Positions 18,818-28,800 of a DNA stretch of 64,000 nucleotides are shown piece after piece. The notes below the pieces were generated by a model. That model was not told the DNA's origin and did not search any database. It saw only the letters and a list, made by a program, of their open reading frames with translations. The translations under genes and the position numbers were made by a program. This DNA is from Planctomycetota bacterium (GTDB taxonomy: Bacteria; Planctomycetota; UBA1135; UBA2386): the NCBI GenBank assembly GCA_020638695.1, contig JACKIB010000009.1:62001-126000 (forward strand), written 5' to 3'. Position 1 is the first letter of the stretch; every line of letters starts with the position of its first letter.

Positions 18818-19903
18818 TCACTGCAGGCCGAACTGTTTCGCGCGCTCGCGGAGGAATGCGACGATCGCCGTCGCCGCCAGCTCGTGCGCCTTCTCGTTCG
18901 GATGCTGGTCGGTCGGGTGGACCCACAGCTCGGGCCCGTGGAAGCCGCGGTAGGTGTTGCGCAGGTCGAGGACCGGGATCCCCTGCTTGTCGCAGTGACC
19001 GCGCACCACCTCGTGGATCGGCTGGAAGGGGTAGTCGCCGTCGAGATCGATGAAGAACGGGAAGATCACCACCAGCAGGGGGATCTTGCGCTCGGTGCAC
19101 AGGCGGTGGATGCCGTCGAGCGCGGTGCGGCACTGGCTCCACTTGTCGCTCTGTGGCGAGAAGCTGTCCACGCATTCGCGGATGTACTTGCGCGCGCTGC
19201 TGGCGCGGAAGTACCGGTCGCGTACCCAACTCCACAGGTACGAGTAGCGGCACAGCAAACCGGGGTCCTGCTGGACGCGGACGTAGTCCATGTAGAACTC
19301 GACCTTCGGCCCCTTCTTGTAGACGTCGGGCTCGACGTCGTTGAGCACGAAGTGGAGGATGACGATGTCGGGCTGGTACGCCAGTCCGCGGTTGCGCAGC
19401 AACTCGAGTTGATGGCCGGTGTTGTACGCGCTGATCCCGGCGTTGATGCACTCGAGCTTCTTCCCGGCGGGTGGCTGGAGCAGGCGCTCGACGCGGCTCA
19501 GACAGATGTCCTCGTGGCGGACTCCCTGGCCGTAGAGGTAGCTGTCACCGAGCCCGAGGATGCGCAGAGTGCCGGGTGGTTTGGCGAGCTCGTGCTCGCG
19601 ATCACGCCAACCCACGGAGTTGAAGCGGTGCTCGATCGAGTTGTCCGATCCGAAGTAGCCGCGGGGGTCGGAGCTGTAGCGGCTGACCACGTTGACTCCG
19701 GGGATGAAGCCGTGCGGAACCCGCTGCTTGGCGCCGTTCGGTCCCGGCTCGACGCGGTCGACGCGTGGCGGGACGTAGGAGCCGCGTACCCCGCCGAGGC
19801 GGAAAGCGACTTCCAGGGTCAGGATGGACAGCACTGACGAGCCGACCATCAGCGTGAGCTTGGCTCGACGATCCCACAGCCAGCGGCGCAGTCGTTCCAA
19901 CAT
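18818..19903 (-). CDS. Membrane-anchored SGNH/GDSL-type hydrolase
   Basis: A 361-residue protein. ATG 19903 (MLERLRRWLWDRR) is chosen because a basic segment and one transmembrane helix (about 13-33) follow at once; longer starts add only low-complexity sequence. The extracytoplasmic domain has the block I motif LGLGDSYLYGQG, an INAGISAYNTG block and ILHFVLNDVEPD (block III-like). The catalytic Asp-x-x-His appears as TDQHPNEKAHELAA at the C-terminus. SGNH proteins of this type remove or transfer acyl groups on glycans. Its substrate is unknown. Confidence 0.75.
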   Translation of the reverse strand: MLERLRRWLWDRRAKLTLMVGSSVLSILTLEVAFRLGGVRGSYVPPRVDRVEPGPNGAKQRVPHGFIPGVNVVSRYSSDPRGYFGSDNSIEHRFNSVGWRDREHELAKPPGTLRILGLGDSYLYGQGVRHEDICLSRVERLLQPPAGKKLECINAGISAYNTGHQLELLRNRGLAYQPDIVILHFVLNDVEPDVYKKGPKVEFYMDYVRVQQDPGLLCRYSYLWSWVRDRYFRASSARKYIRECVDSFSPQSDKWSQCRTALDGIHRLCTERKIPLLVVIFPFFIDLDGDYPFQPIHEVVRGHCDKQGIPVLDLRNTYRGFHGPELWVHPTDQHPNEKAHELAATAIVAFLRERAKQFGLQ

Positions 19904-20154
19904 GGATTTCGTGGCGGATCCGCGCCGGCGCGCGGGGAGAGGAGGATAGCGAATGAACGCCGTCTGGACAGGGCTGGGAGGGTGGGGTGGACGGGTGTGC
20001 TGGGACTGTCCGATACGGTCGCGCACTCGGCTCGAGACCCGCCGGGTGGCCCTCGTGGGCTACGCGAACGTCAGGTTCAGCTCCCCGCGGGTGCCCCGTT
20101 CCGAACGGAACCTGCGGTGCGCGGCGCCTTGGCGCTGGTCAGGACCGCGCCGGG
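19904..20154. other. Intergenic gap between mutS and the SGNH hydrolase gene
   Basis: About 250 bases; I see no gene, tRNA or convincing hairpin here. It presumably carries the promoter of the SGNH hydrolase gene. Confidence 0.5.
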
Positions 20155-22764
20155 TCAGTCCGCAGGATGGCGGCGCAGCAGGGCCTCCCATTCCGCCAGC
20201 TTCTGCAGCGCCTCCAAGGGCGTCATCTGCTCGGTGCGCAGCCGCGCCAACTCGTCGAGGACGCGCTGGCGAGGCGGTGTGAACAGCTGCAGTTGACGTG
20301 GTGCGGGTCGGTCGAGTCGGCGCGATTGCTCCAGCGACTCCTTCACCTGCTCGCCCTCTTCTTCCAGCCGCGCGAGGATCGCCCGCGCCCGTTCCAGCAC
20401 CGTCGCCGGCAGGCCCGCCAGGCGGCCGACGTGCAGGCCGTAGCTCTTGTCCGTCCCGCCGTCCTCGATGCGGTGCAGGAACACGATCTCGTCACCCCAC
20501 TCCTTCACCGCCACCCGCTGGTTGACCACGCCCTTGCCGGGTCCCGAGAGGTCGGTGAGCTGGTGGTAGTGGGTGGCGAACAGGGCTCGGCAGCCGATCC
20601 CTTCGACCAGGTTCTCGGCGATCGCCCAGGCCAACGACAGGCCGTCGTAGGTGCTGGTTCCGCGCCCGACCTCGTCGAGGATCACCAGGCTGCGGCGGGT
20701 CGCGTTGTTGAGGATGTTGGCGGTTTCGGTCATCTCGACCATGAAGGTCGAAGCGCCCTGGCTGATGTCGTCGGCTGCACCGACCCGGGTGAAGATCCGA
20801 TCGACCACCCCGATCCGCGCCGAGGCCGCCGGCACGAAACTGCCGATCTGTGCCATCAAGGTGATCAGCGCCGTCTGGCGGATGTACGTCGACTTGCCCG
20901 CCATGTTGGGGCCGGTGAGCAGGATCAGGGTGCGACTCGGCGGGTCGAGGTCGGTGTCGTTGGGCACCACCGTCCCCTGCGCGTGGGTGGCCTCGAGCAC
21001 CGGGTGGCGGCCGTCGCGGATCTCCAAGGCGCGGGAGTCGTCGATCACCGGCCGGCAGTAGCCGCGGTCCTTGGCGACCAGCGCCAGGCCGACGTAGACG
21101 TCGAGCGCGGCCACGGCGTCCGCGGTCTGCTGCAACCGTGCGGTTTGCTGGGCCACCCGGTCGCGCAGCGCGAGGAACAGTTGATACTCCAGCTCGCGCG
21201 ACTTCTCGCCGGCCTCCAGTGCCTTGGTCTCGAACACCTCGAGTTCAGCGGTGATGTACCGCTCGGCGTTCTTGGTGGTCTGCTTGCGCACGTAGTCGGC
21301 GGGGAGCTCGACGTGGCGGTGTGCGGCGGTGATCTCGATGTAGTAGCCGAACACCTTGTTGAAGCTGACCTTCAGGCTCGAGATGCCGGTGCGTTCGATC
21401 TGCTCGGCCTGGTAGCGGGCGATCCAGCTCAGGCTGTCGCGGCTGAGGGTGACCAGCTCGTCGAGCTCGGGGTGGAAGCCGGCGCGGATCAGCCCGCCTT
21501 CGGACAGCGTGACCGGAGGTTGGTCGACCAAGGTGGCCGAGATGTCGGCGGCGACGTCGGCCAGCACGTCCAGCCGCGCGGCAATCGCCGACAGGCCGCT
21601 GCTGCGCGCCTTCTGCAAGCGCTCGTGGATCGCTGGCAGCCGCTGCAGGCTGCCGCCCAGCGCCACCAGGTCACGAGCATTGCCGCGCCCACAGCAGATC
21701 CGCGCCGTGAGCCGCTGCAAGTCGAACACGCCGTCCAGTGCGGAGTGGAAGTGCTGCGCCAAACCCGGATCGGTCCACAGCTCCTCGACCGCGGCCTGTC
21801 GGTCGTGGATCTCCGACACCTCGATCAGCGGAGTCAACAGCCACTCGCGCAGCAACCGCGCGCCCATCGCGGTGCAGGTCCGGTCGAGCACCGACAGCAG
21901 CGGGGTCCCGTCGTCGCGTCCCCGCATCGTTTGGACCAGTTCGAGGCTCTGGCGGGTGGCGCGGTCGAGCCGCATCACGCTGCTGCGCGGGAACACTTGG
22001 ATCTTGCGGATCTGTGGCACCGCGGCGAGCTGGGTCTCCTCGAGGTAGCGGATCAGTGCCCCGGCGGCGCCGACCGCCAGCGGCATGTCCTCGACGCCGA
22101 ACCCGGCCAGGGTGCCGGTGCGGAAGAACTTGGCGAGCGTCTGGTGCGCGGACTCGAAGTCGAAGTCGTAGCCGGACCGCCGGGTGAGCGATGCGCCCGG
22201 TGCGGTGTGGCTCAGGTGGGTGGCCAGCGGCGTGTCCTCGGCCACGAGCACCTCGGCCGGGTCGAGGCGCCCCAGTTCGTCGCCGAGCTGCTGCTCCTGC
22301 AGCTCGGTCACCCAGAACGCACCGGTCGACAGCTCGACCCACGCGATCCCGTTGCGGCCCTTCGCCGCCGTGACGGCGGCCAGGTGGTTCGGCCGCTGAT
22401 CGTCGAGCAGGTTGTCCTCGGTGAGGGTGCCGGGCGTGATCACGCGGATCACCTGGCGGTCGACCAGTCCCTTCACCTCCTTGGGGTCCTGCATCTGTTC
22501 GCAGATGGCCACGCGGTGGCCCGCCTTGACCAATCGCTTGAGGTAGCCGTCCGCCGCGCGAATCGGCACGCCGGCCATCGGGATCGGGTTGTCGCCGGAC
22601 TTGTTGCGGCTGGTCAGCGTGATGCCCAGCGCCTTGCTCGCCACCTTCGCATCGTCGAAGAACAGCTCGTAGAAGTCGCCCATCCGGAAGAACACGAGCG
22701 CGTCCGGGTGGTGCTGCTTGGCCGCCATGAACTGTGCCATGGCCGGGCTGAGTTTGGCGCTCAT
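20155..22764 (-). CDS. mutS: DNA mismatch repair protein MutS
   Basis: An 869-residue MutS1-type protein. The mismatch-recognition motif is GDFYELF (F31 and E33). The Walker A motif TGPNMAGKST lies around residues 616-625 (K624), with DEVGRGTSTYDG (Walker B/signature) and FATHYHQLT following. Length is normal for the family. The ATG overlaps the stop of the upstream cysteine desulfurase gene as ATGA. It recognises replication mismatches and recruits MutL, which is not encoded here. The C-terminal region keeps the helix-turn-helix dimerisation segment. Confidence 0.95.
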   Translation of the reverse strand: MSAKLSPAMAQFMAAKQHHPDALVFFRMGDFYELFFDDAKVASKALGITLTSRNKSGDNPIPMAGVPIRAADGYLKRLVKAGHRVAICEQMQDPKEVKGLVDRQVIRVITPGTLTEDNLLDDQRPNHLAAVTAAKGRNGIAWVELSTGAFWVTELQEQQLGDELGRLDPAEVLVAEDTPLATHLSHTAPGASLTRRSGYDFDFESAHQTLAKFFRTGTLAGFGVEDMPLAVGAAGALIRYLEETQLAAVPQIRKIQVFPRSSVMRLDRATRQSLELVQTMRGRDDGTPLLSVLDRTCTAMGARLLREWLLTPLIEVSEIHDRQAAVEELWTDPGLAQHFHSALDGVFDLQRLTARICCGRGNARDLVALGGSLQRLPAIHERLQKARSSGLSAIAARLDVLADVAADISATLVDQPPVTLSEGGLIRAGFHPELDELVTLSRDSLSWIARYQAEQIERTGISSLKVSFNKVFGYYIEITAAHRHVELPADYVRKQTTKNAERYITAELEVFETKALEAGEKSRELEYQLFLALRDRVAQQTARLQQTADAVAALDVYVGLALVAKDRGYCRPVIDDSRALEIRDGRHPVLEATHAQGTVVPNDTDLDPPSRTLILLTGPNMAGKSTYIRQTALITLMAQIGSFVPAASARIGVVDRIFTRVGAADDISQGASTFMVEMTETANILNNATRRSLVILDEVGRGTSTYDGLSLAWAIAENLVEGIGCRALFATHYHQLTDLSGPGKGVVNQRVAVKEWGDEIVFLHRIEDGGTDKSYGLHVGRLAGLPATVLERARAILARLEEEGEQVKESLEQSRRLDRPAPRQLQLFTPPRQRVLDELARLRTEQMTPLEALQKLAEWEALLRRHPAD

Positions 22765-23930
22765 CGGCGGGCGCGCGGCGCCGGGGCCTGCCGCAGCAAC
22801 TCGCGGGCATGCTCGACCACGCGTGCGGCGGCGCGGTCGACTTCGTCGGTGGTGTTGAATCGCGAGAACGAGAACCGCAGCACCTCACGGGCCTGTTTGC
22901 GGTTCAGGCCGATGCTGGCGAGCACCGGATTCTGTTGCTCGTCGCCGCTGTGGCAGGCGGCACCCGTCGAGAATGCGATGCCGTCCGCATTCGCCCGCTC
23001 GAGCAGGGTGGCAGCGACCACCCCGGGCAGGCGCACCGACAAGATGTGCGGCAGTCGGCTGTCGGGGTGACCGAGCCGCTCGACTTCGGGGAACGCGTCG
23101 GCCAGGTGTCCGAGCAGGCGGGTTGCGAGTGCCTCGGTGTGGTCGGAGGTCGCGGACAGGTGGGTGAACGCCGCTTCCGCTGCGGTCGCCAGGCCGACGG
23201 CTCCGGCGACGTTCTCGGTGCCGCCGCGCAGGCCGGCCTCCTGGCCGCCGCCGAGCTGCAGCGGCGCGATCTCCGCGGTGCTCGAGCAGGCCAGGAACCC
23301 GACGCCGCGCGGGCCGTGCAGCTTGTGGCCGGAAACCGCGACCGAGTCGACCCCGGCGTTGTCGAGGTCGAACGGGATCTTGCCGTAGCTCTGCACCAGG
23401 TCGACGTGGATGTGCGCGTTCGGGCAGACGCGGCGTGCCAAGCTGACGAGTTCCTCCAGCGCGCTCAGCGTCCCGAGTTCGTTGTGGCCGTGCAGGATCG
23501 CGATCGCGCGCACGTCGCGACCGAGGTGGTCGAAGAACACTTCGGGGTCGAGGTCGCCGTCCTCGGTGACCGGCAGCGGCACCAGCCGGTGACGGGTTCG
23601 CGCCAGCAGGTTGGCCTGCTGCAAGATCGCCGGGTGATCCGACGCGGCGCACAGGACGCGGCCCGGGGAGCGCCGCTGCACCGCGCCCGCGACACCCAGG
23701 AGATCTGCCTCGGTGCCGCCCGAGGTGAACACCAGGTTCGCCGCGGACAGGGTGCCGCGCAGGAACTCGCGGGCGTCCTGAAGCAGGCGACGCGGCTGGT
23801 CGCCGAACCGGTGGGCGGACGACGGGTTGCCGAAGTGCTCCAGCTGAACCTGCGCCATCGCCTCGACCACCTCCGGCATGGGACGGGTGGTGGCGGCATT
23901 GTCGAGATAGACCGCGTCGGGCGCCGGCAT
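22761..23930 (-). CDS. Cysteine desulfurase (NifS/IscS family)
   Basis: A 389-residue PLP enzyme. PLP lysine K203 sits in SGHKLHGPRG. The catalytic cysteine C326 is in STGAACHSGD. The N-terminal LDNAATTRP and HFGNPSSAHRFG segments are typical. It mobilises sulfur from cysteine for Fe-S clusters or thiolated tRNA. Substitutions relative to the common consensus are seen: GHNELG for VNNEIG and VDLVQS for VDAVQ. No iscU or scaffold gene is adjacent. Its stop overlaps the mutS start, so the two are made from one transcript. Confidence 0.9.
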   Translation of the reverse strand: MPAPDAVYLDNAATTRPMPEVVEAMAQVQLEHFGNPSSAHRFGDQPRRLLQDAREFLRGTLSAANLVFTSGGTEADLLGVAGAVQRRSPGRVLCAASDHPAILQQANLLARTRHRLVPLPVTEDGDLDPEVFFDHLGRDVRAIAILHGHNELGTLSALEELVSLARRVCPNAHIHVDLVQSYGKIPFDLDNAGVDSVAVSGHKLHGPRGVGFLACSSTAEIAPLQLGGGQEAGLRGGTENVAGAVGLATAAEAAFTHLSATSDHTEALATRLLGHLADAFPEVERLGHPDSRLPHILSVRLPGVVAATLLERANADGIAFSTGAACHSGDEQQNPVLASIGLNRKQAREVLRFSFSRFNTTDEVDRAAARVVEHARELLRQAPAPRARR

Positions 23931-24032
23931 GGCATCGAGCGTAGCGGACCGCCCGCCACATCAAAGCCGCCGCGGGGGCCGCTGCGTCGGGGCGCGGCTC
24001 GTGCCCTGCCGGTGGATCGCCGATACTGCGGC

Positions 24033-24968
24033 ATGGGGACTTGGGGCAGTAGCGTCCGGGACGGCGGGTCCCGCGGCGCCGGCGCGATCGTGGGCCTGTG
24101 GGGCCGGGTCGCGCGCGCGTGGACGCGCTTGCGGGAGCGGGTGGCCCTCCGGCGCGGAATCCGGCCCCCGCCGGGGCACGAGCGGGCGGAGTTCGTCCGT
24201 GCGCTGCGCGCGGAGCTCGGCGAGGAGTGTCCGGTTCGCGGTCTCGTTCCCGGGACCTTCACCTTGGTGTTGCAGGTGCACGGGCAGGAAGTTCCGGTGC
24301 CGCTGGACAACATGTACAGGCACTGGGCGTCGTTCCCCGACCAACTCGCCCCGCTGGTTCGGCAGCTGCTCCGCGAGATCGAGGAAGTGGCGCTCGAACG
24401 TCCCGAGGACCACGCGTTCGTCGACGTTGCGACGCGAATCCTGCCGCAAGTCTGTCGCCGTTCCTGGTTGGCCGAACGGGCGCCGGTGTTCGGTGACTCG
24501 GCGATCCCGCACCGCGAGCTCGGGCCGGACCTGGTGGTCTGCTACGTGCTCGACGACCCGTGGAGTGCGGTGTTCGTCTGCCAGGCCCACCTGCGCCAGT
24601 GGGGCCGCACCGAGGCGGACCTCTATCACTTGGCGTTGCAGAATCTGCGGCGCACCTCGCACCTGGACGCCCCGCTGCCGGACTCGGGGCCGGTTCAGGT
24701 CCAGCACGGGGATGGCTACGATGCTGCGCGGGTGTTGCTGTTGGCGCAGCGCGATCCCGCCCGGGACCTTCTGGTGGCGATGCCGAGTCGCGAGACGCTG
24801 TTGGTCGGCGGGGTCGAGGACCGCGCCGGACTCGAGGCTCTGATGTCCGCCGACCCCCGTCCACGCATGCCTGTGTCCGCCGACATCTATCGGCTGGAAT
24901 CCACGGCGGTCGGTGTGCGGGTCAGTGCAGACGGCCGAGAATCGGCTGATCCTGAGCGAAAGCGCTGA
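24033..24968 (+). CDS. DUF1444 (YtpQ-like) family protein
   Basis: A 311-residue protein starting at ATG 24033. Recognisable family features are an N-terminal basic helix and a central PLDNMYRHWAS segment. The conserved stretch DLVVCYVLDDPWSAVFVC...LYHLALQNL follows, as in YtpQ proteins. The biochemical role of the family is not known. Its 3' end overlaps the convergent gene at 24922 by 47 bases, which is a long antisense overlap. Codon use looks native. Confidence 0.7.
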   Translation: MGTWGSSVRDGGSRGAGAIVGLWGRVARAWTRLRERVALRRGIRPPPGHERAEFVRALRAELGEECPVRGLVPGTFTLVLQVHGQEVPVPLDNMYRHWASFPDQLAPLVRQLLREIEEVALERPEDHAFVDVATRILPQVCRRSWLAERAPVFGDSAIPHRELGPDLVVCYVLDDPWSAVFVCQAHLRQWGRTEADLYHLALQNLRRTSHLDAPLPDSGPVQVQHGDGYDAARVLLLAQRDPARDLLVAMPSRETLLVGGVEDRAGLEALMSADPRPRMPVSADIYRLESTAVGVRVSADGRESADPERKR

Positions 24969-25725
24969 GTTCGAAGCGCAGTCGCGCGCGCTGCGCCTCG
25001 GCGGGTTCGAAGCCGACGAAGTGCAGGGTGTACTCACCCGGCGCCAGGTCGGCGAACGATGCGCGTCCCTGCTCGTCGGTGAACACCATCGACTCACGGG
25101 CGTCGGTGGCGTACGGCTTTCGGTAGCGCCACAGCGGATCGGTCGGGCGCCGCAACCAGACGGGGATCCCACCGAGCGAGGGGCTGTGGTTTGCCGCGTT
25201 CGGCGGGGTCGCGGCGGCGATGCGGATCCGCAGTCCGCGGCTCTCGCAGCTCAGCGCCACTTCGGTGGTGGCGTCCGGCTTCACCTTGATGTGTGTCGAG
25301 TCGAGGTAGGAGTGCTTGAGGCACTCGGCGCAGCGGCCGAGGTAGACCACGTGTTCCCCCGACTCCAGCCCGGTGATCGTCGTCGAGGTGGGGAGCGATC
25401 GGATGTCCACCGACTGGGTGGCGAGTCGCACGCCGGATGTGCCGTGGTGCACGGTGACGACCAGGGGGATGTCACTCTGCGCGCCCTTGCCGCCGCGCAC
25501 CTCGACCTTGCAACCCCCCGTTGCCGGGCGGTGGGCGGCAGGCACGGGGGTCGCCGCACCGCGCGTCGTGACCGCGGTCAGGGGCGGTCCGGGCTTCCGC
25601 ACCTCGAGCTGCGGCAGCACTACCTGCTCGGCGCGGGCGAACTCCGGCCCGGTCGGCACCTGGTAGGCGAACAACGCCACCGAGCCGGCGACCAGCACCA
25701 GGATCGCCATCGTCAGGGCGATCAA
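24922..25725 (-). CDS. Membrane-anchored protein with carboxypeptidase-regulatory-like domain
   Basis: A 267-residue protein with an N-terminal membrane helix (MAILVLVAGSVALFAY) and an extracytoplasmic part. Its final ~90 residues end with a beta-sandwich signature: VFTDEQGRASFADLAPGEYTLHFVGFEPAEA. That is the CarboxypepD_reg-like fold seen repeatedly in the much larger gene just upstream. No ATG exists at the expected place: the first start after the in-frame stop is TTG 25725, with ATG 25710 as the alternative. A CAEC motif sits in the middle. Probably the second gene of a unit with 25864-29010. Confidence 0.68.
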   Translation of the reverse strand: MIALTMAILVLVAGSVALFAYQVPTGPEFARAEQVVLPQLEVRKPGPPLTAVTTRGAATPVPAAHRPATGGCKVEVRGGKGAQSDIPLVVTVHHGTSGVRLATQSVDIRSLPTSTTITGLESGEHVVYLGRCAECLKHSYLDSTHIKVKPDATTEVALSCESRGLRIRIAAATPPNAANHSPSLGGIPVWLRRPTDPLWRYRKPYATDARESMVFTDEQGRASFADLAPGEYTLHFVGFEPAEAQRARLRFELSAFAQDQPILGRLH

Positions 25726-25863
25726 CGCGTGAAGGAGGAAGCGGATGGGGTGGTGATCCGGATCAGCCGGAGGGGTTGATCAGAAGGATACCCTCGCGCC
25801 GCCGACGAAAGCAGCTCCTCCGGGCGATCGCGGCCCCGGCCGCGTCGACCCGGCGGGTTGTGC

Positions 25864-28800
25864 TCAGCGGCCGTTGTTGCCGGGGCCGCCGTTCTGGCCG
25901 CGGTTTCGTCCCCCGCGGGCGCGTGGCCCGGTCGGTGACGCCGGACCGTTGGAGGTGTTCGGCTTGTTGGGCTCCGGCTTGCGCACCGCACCCGGCTGCA
26001 GTGTGACCGGTGGGTTGGTACCCGCGCCGACGTACAGTTGCTGGGTGGTCTGCTCGCGTCCGGAGAGACGAAGCACGAGCAGGTAGTTGCCGATCGGCAG
26101 ATCCTGGAACTCGACTTTCTGGTCGCGTACGCGCGCCGAGTAACGCAGCACGTCGCGTCCACCCTCCTGGTTGGGGTCGGGGACCGCTGTGACGTCCTTG
26201 TAGAGCGTCGCCCGGCCGCCGCGCAGCGACGCCGCGTCCGTGCCCTCGGGCAGCGCGACCGTCCCCTGCAGCGAACCGCTGCTGACGACGATCGGTGGGA
26301 CCTGGGTGGTGGTCCCGGCGATCACGGTGACGCGGGTGCGCACCAGGTCGCCCCCGCCTCCGCCGCCGAATCCGCCTCGGCCACCGCGACCACCCCGGCC
26401 TCCGCCGCCGCCACCGCCACCGCGGGTCACGCTCAGGGTGTATTCCCCGGCATCGACGTCACGGATCTCGAAGTTGCCCTTGAGGTCCACCGACTCGCTG
26501 CGGTCGCCGAAGCCGAAGCGGCCGAACCGCGGCATGCCGTTGTTCTCGGTCTGCGGGGTCGTCTCCACCTTGCGGAGCGAGACCCGGTAGCCACGCGCGG
26601 CCTTGCCGTTCAGCAGCACCGAGCCGGCGACCGTGCCGCTGGGGTTGGCGAGGATCGCCACGTGGAACGTCTTGGTGTCTCCCTCGCGTACCTGCACGTC
26701 GAACGTCGGTTCCGTTCCGGTGCCACCGTTGCGGCCCATGTTGCCCCACAGTTCACGGAAGATGAACCGCCGCGCGTCACCGAGGAATGCGCGCACGATG
26801 TAGTCGCCCGGCTGCAGGCCGGAGATCGTGTAGGTGCCGTCCTCCGCCACATCGACGCTCTTCATGTTGCGCGGGAACGCGAACGCCATCACCCGTGCCT
26901 CGGAGCGCTGGCCGGGCGGGATGCCGCTGACGCGACCGGTGATGGTGCCGAGCACGCCCAGCGTCAGCTCGAGCCCGGTCAGGTCCTTGTCCAAGGTGAA
27001 CACCGCACTGTCGGTCGAGGTGAAGCCCTCGGCGGTGGCGCGGATCAGGTACTTGCCGGGCGGCGCGTTGCGCACCTGGAACGACCCGTCGGCGCGTGCG
27101 CGGACGGTCAGCAGCGGCGTGGTTCGCGGGCCGTTGCCGCTGGCGCGGCGCATCATCTCACGCATGCGGTTGCGCATTGCGTCCGCCTCCGGGCTGCGCG
27201 GGCGGTCGTTGTTGGGGTCGGGTTGGCGCTCCTCTTCGACTACCCGCAGCTCGATCGATGCCCGTGGTACTTCCTGATTGCCGGACTTCGCGTGCACGGT
27301 GCCACTGACCGACAAGCCGCGCTCGACCACGAGGTTCAGTGCCGGCGACTCGGCGCCCTTGCGCAGCTCGATCCGCTCGCTGCGGAGTTTCTGGTGGTCG
27401 GGCGTGCCGACGTCGAGCACGTAGACGCCTTCGTCGAGACCGTCGAAGCGGAACTCGCCGTTGGCGTGCGCCTCCATCGGGCCGGTGTCGCCAGGGCGGT
27501 TGCCGCCGAATCCCCAGTTCCAGCCCCCCGGACCGCCGTTGCCACGTCCGCCGAACCGTGCTCCTCCGGGGCCACCCGGGCTACCAGGACCGCGGTCCGC
27601 GCCGGCGAACCCGCCGCGGCCCCGACCACGGCCGCCGCGATCGCCGCCACGGCCGCCGCGATCTCCACCTCGACCGGTCTGATCACCACCGCGCCGCCCG
27701 CCGCGCAGGTCCACGCCGGTGGAGCGCATCGCCTCCAGCTCCTTGCGCAACCCCTGCATCGCCGCCTCGGTCTCCGGGGTCGACTCCTTGCCGCGCAGTT
27801 CACGCATCCTCTCGAACAGCTTCTGTGCAGCCTCGCGCTGCTTGTCGGCTTCCGGGTTGGGTAGCGCGGCAACGCGGTGGATGCGGATCCCGTACTTCGG
27901 CACCGGCTCGTGGGTCACCGCGTCGGTGACCTTGCCCGTCAGGTACAACCCGGGCTCCAGACGGAACACCAGCGGTTCGGCTTGGGTGACCTCGATGCCG
28001 GTCTTGCTCTGCGGCAGGAAGCCTTTGGCGCGCACCTCGACGGTGTAGGCACCTGGCGGGAGGTGGTCGACCGCGAACACGCCGTGCTCGTCGGTCTTGG
28101 TGCGGTCTTCGCGGCCGCGGCGATCCCGGCTGCGCACACTCACATCGGCACCGGCCACCACGCTGTCGTCAGGCTTGTAGACCGTGCCGCGCAGTTCGAA
28201 GCCCGGCCCGAGCTGGATCGGGTCGAGTCGCTCCTCCTGCCCGTCGACCACGGTGATCGGTCCTTCGCTGGCGCGCTGACGATGCGGCGCGCTGGCGGTT
28301 ACGCGGTAGCGGCCCGGGGCGATGTGTGCGATCCGGAACGTGCCGCTGGCGTCGGCCAGGACCACCGGGTCCTGTTCGCCGTTGCCGCCCATGAAGCGGA
28401 ATCGTCCGCGCCGCCCGTCGCTGGCCAACCGGGCTTCGGCGCCGGGCACCACGTTGCCCTGCATGTCCGTGATGCTCCCCACGATGCTGCCACCGACGAC
28501 CATCTTGATGTCGCCCATGTCCAGATCGCCGCGTGCGTCGTCGAAGTTCTTGAACGCGCTGGCGGGCGCGAGCTCGCTGTGCGCCACCGACAAGCTGACC
28601 CACAGTCGGGTGAAGCCCTTGCCCGAGAACGCGAATGTGCCGTCGTTCTTGGTCACCACTTCCTTGCTGATCCGGTTGCGCCAGTTGCGGCTCTGCAGTA
28701 CCAGCTGCACCTTGGCCTCGGCCACCGGCTTGCCGGTCGACTGAACCACTCGGCCGCGGATGGTGAGCAGCGGTCGGTCCGCTTCGGACTCGTCCTCGGT

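Noticed and set aside
19987..23070. A plus-strand reading frame of about 1,000 codons opposite mutS and the cysteine desulfurase
   Set aside because: It is antisense to two clearly recognised genes, is rich in Arg/Gln/His as expected of an antisense frame in GC-rich DNA, and contains no domain.
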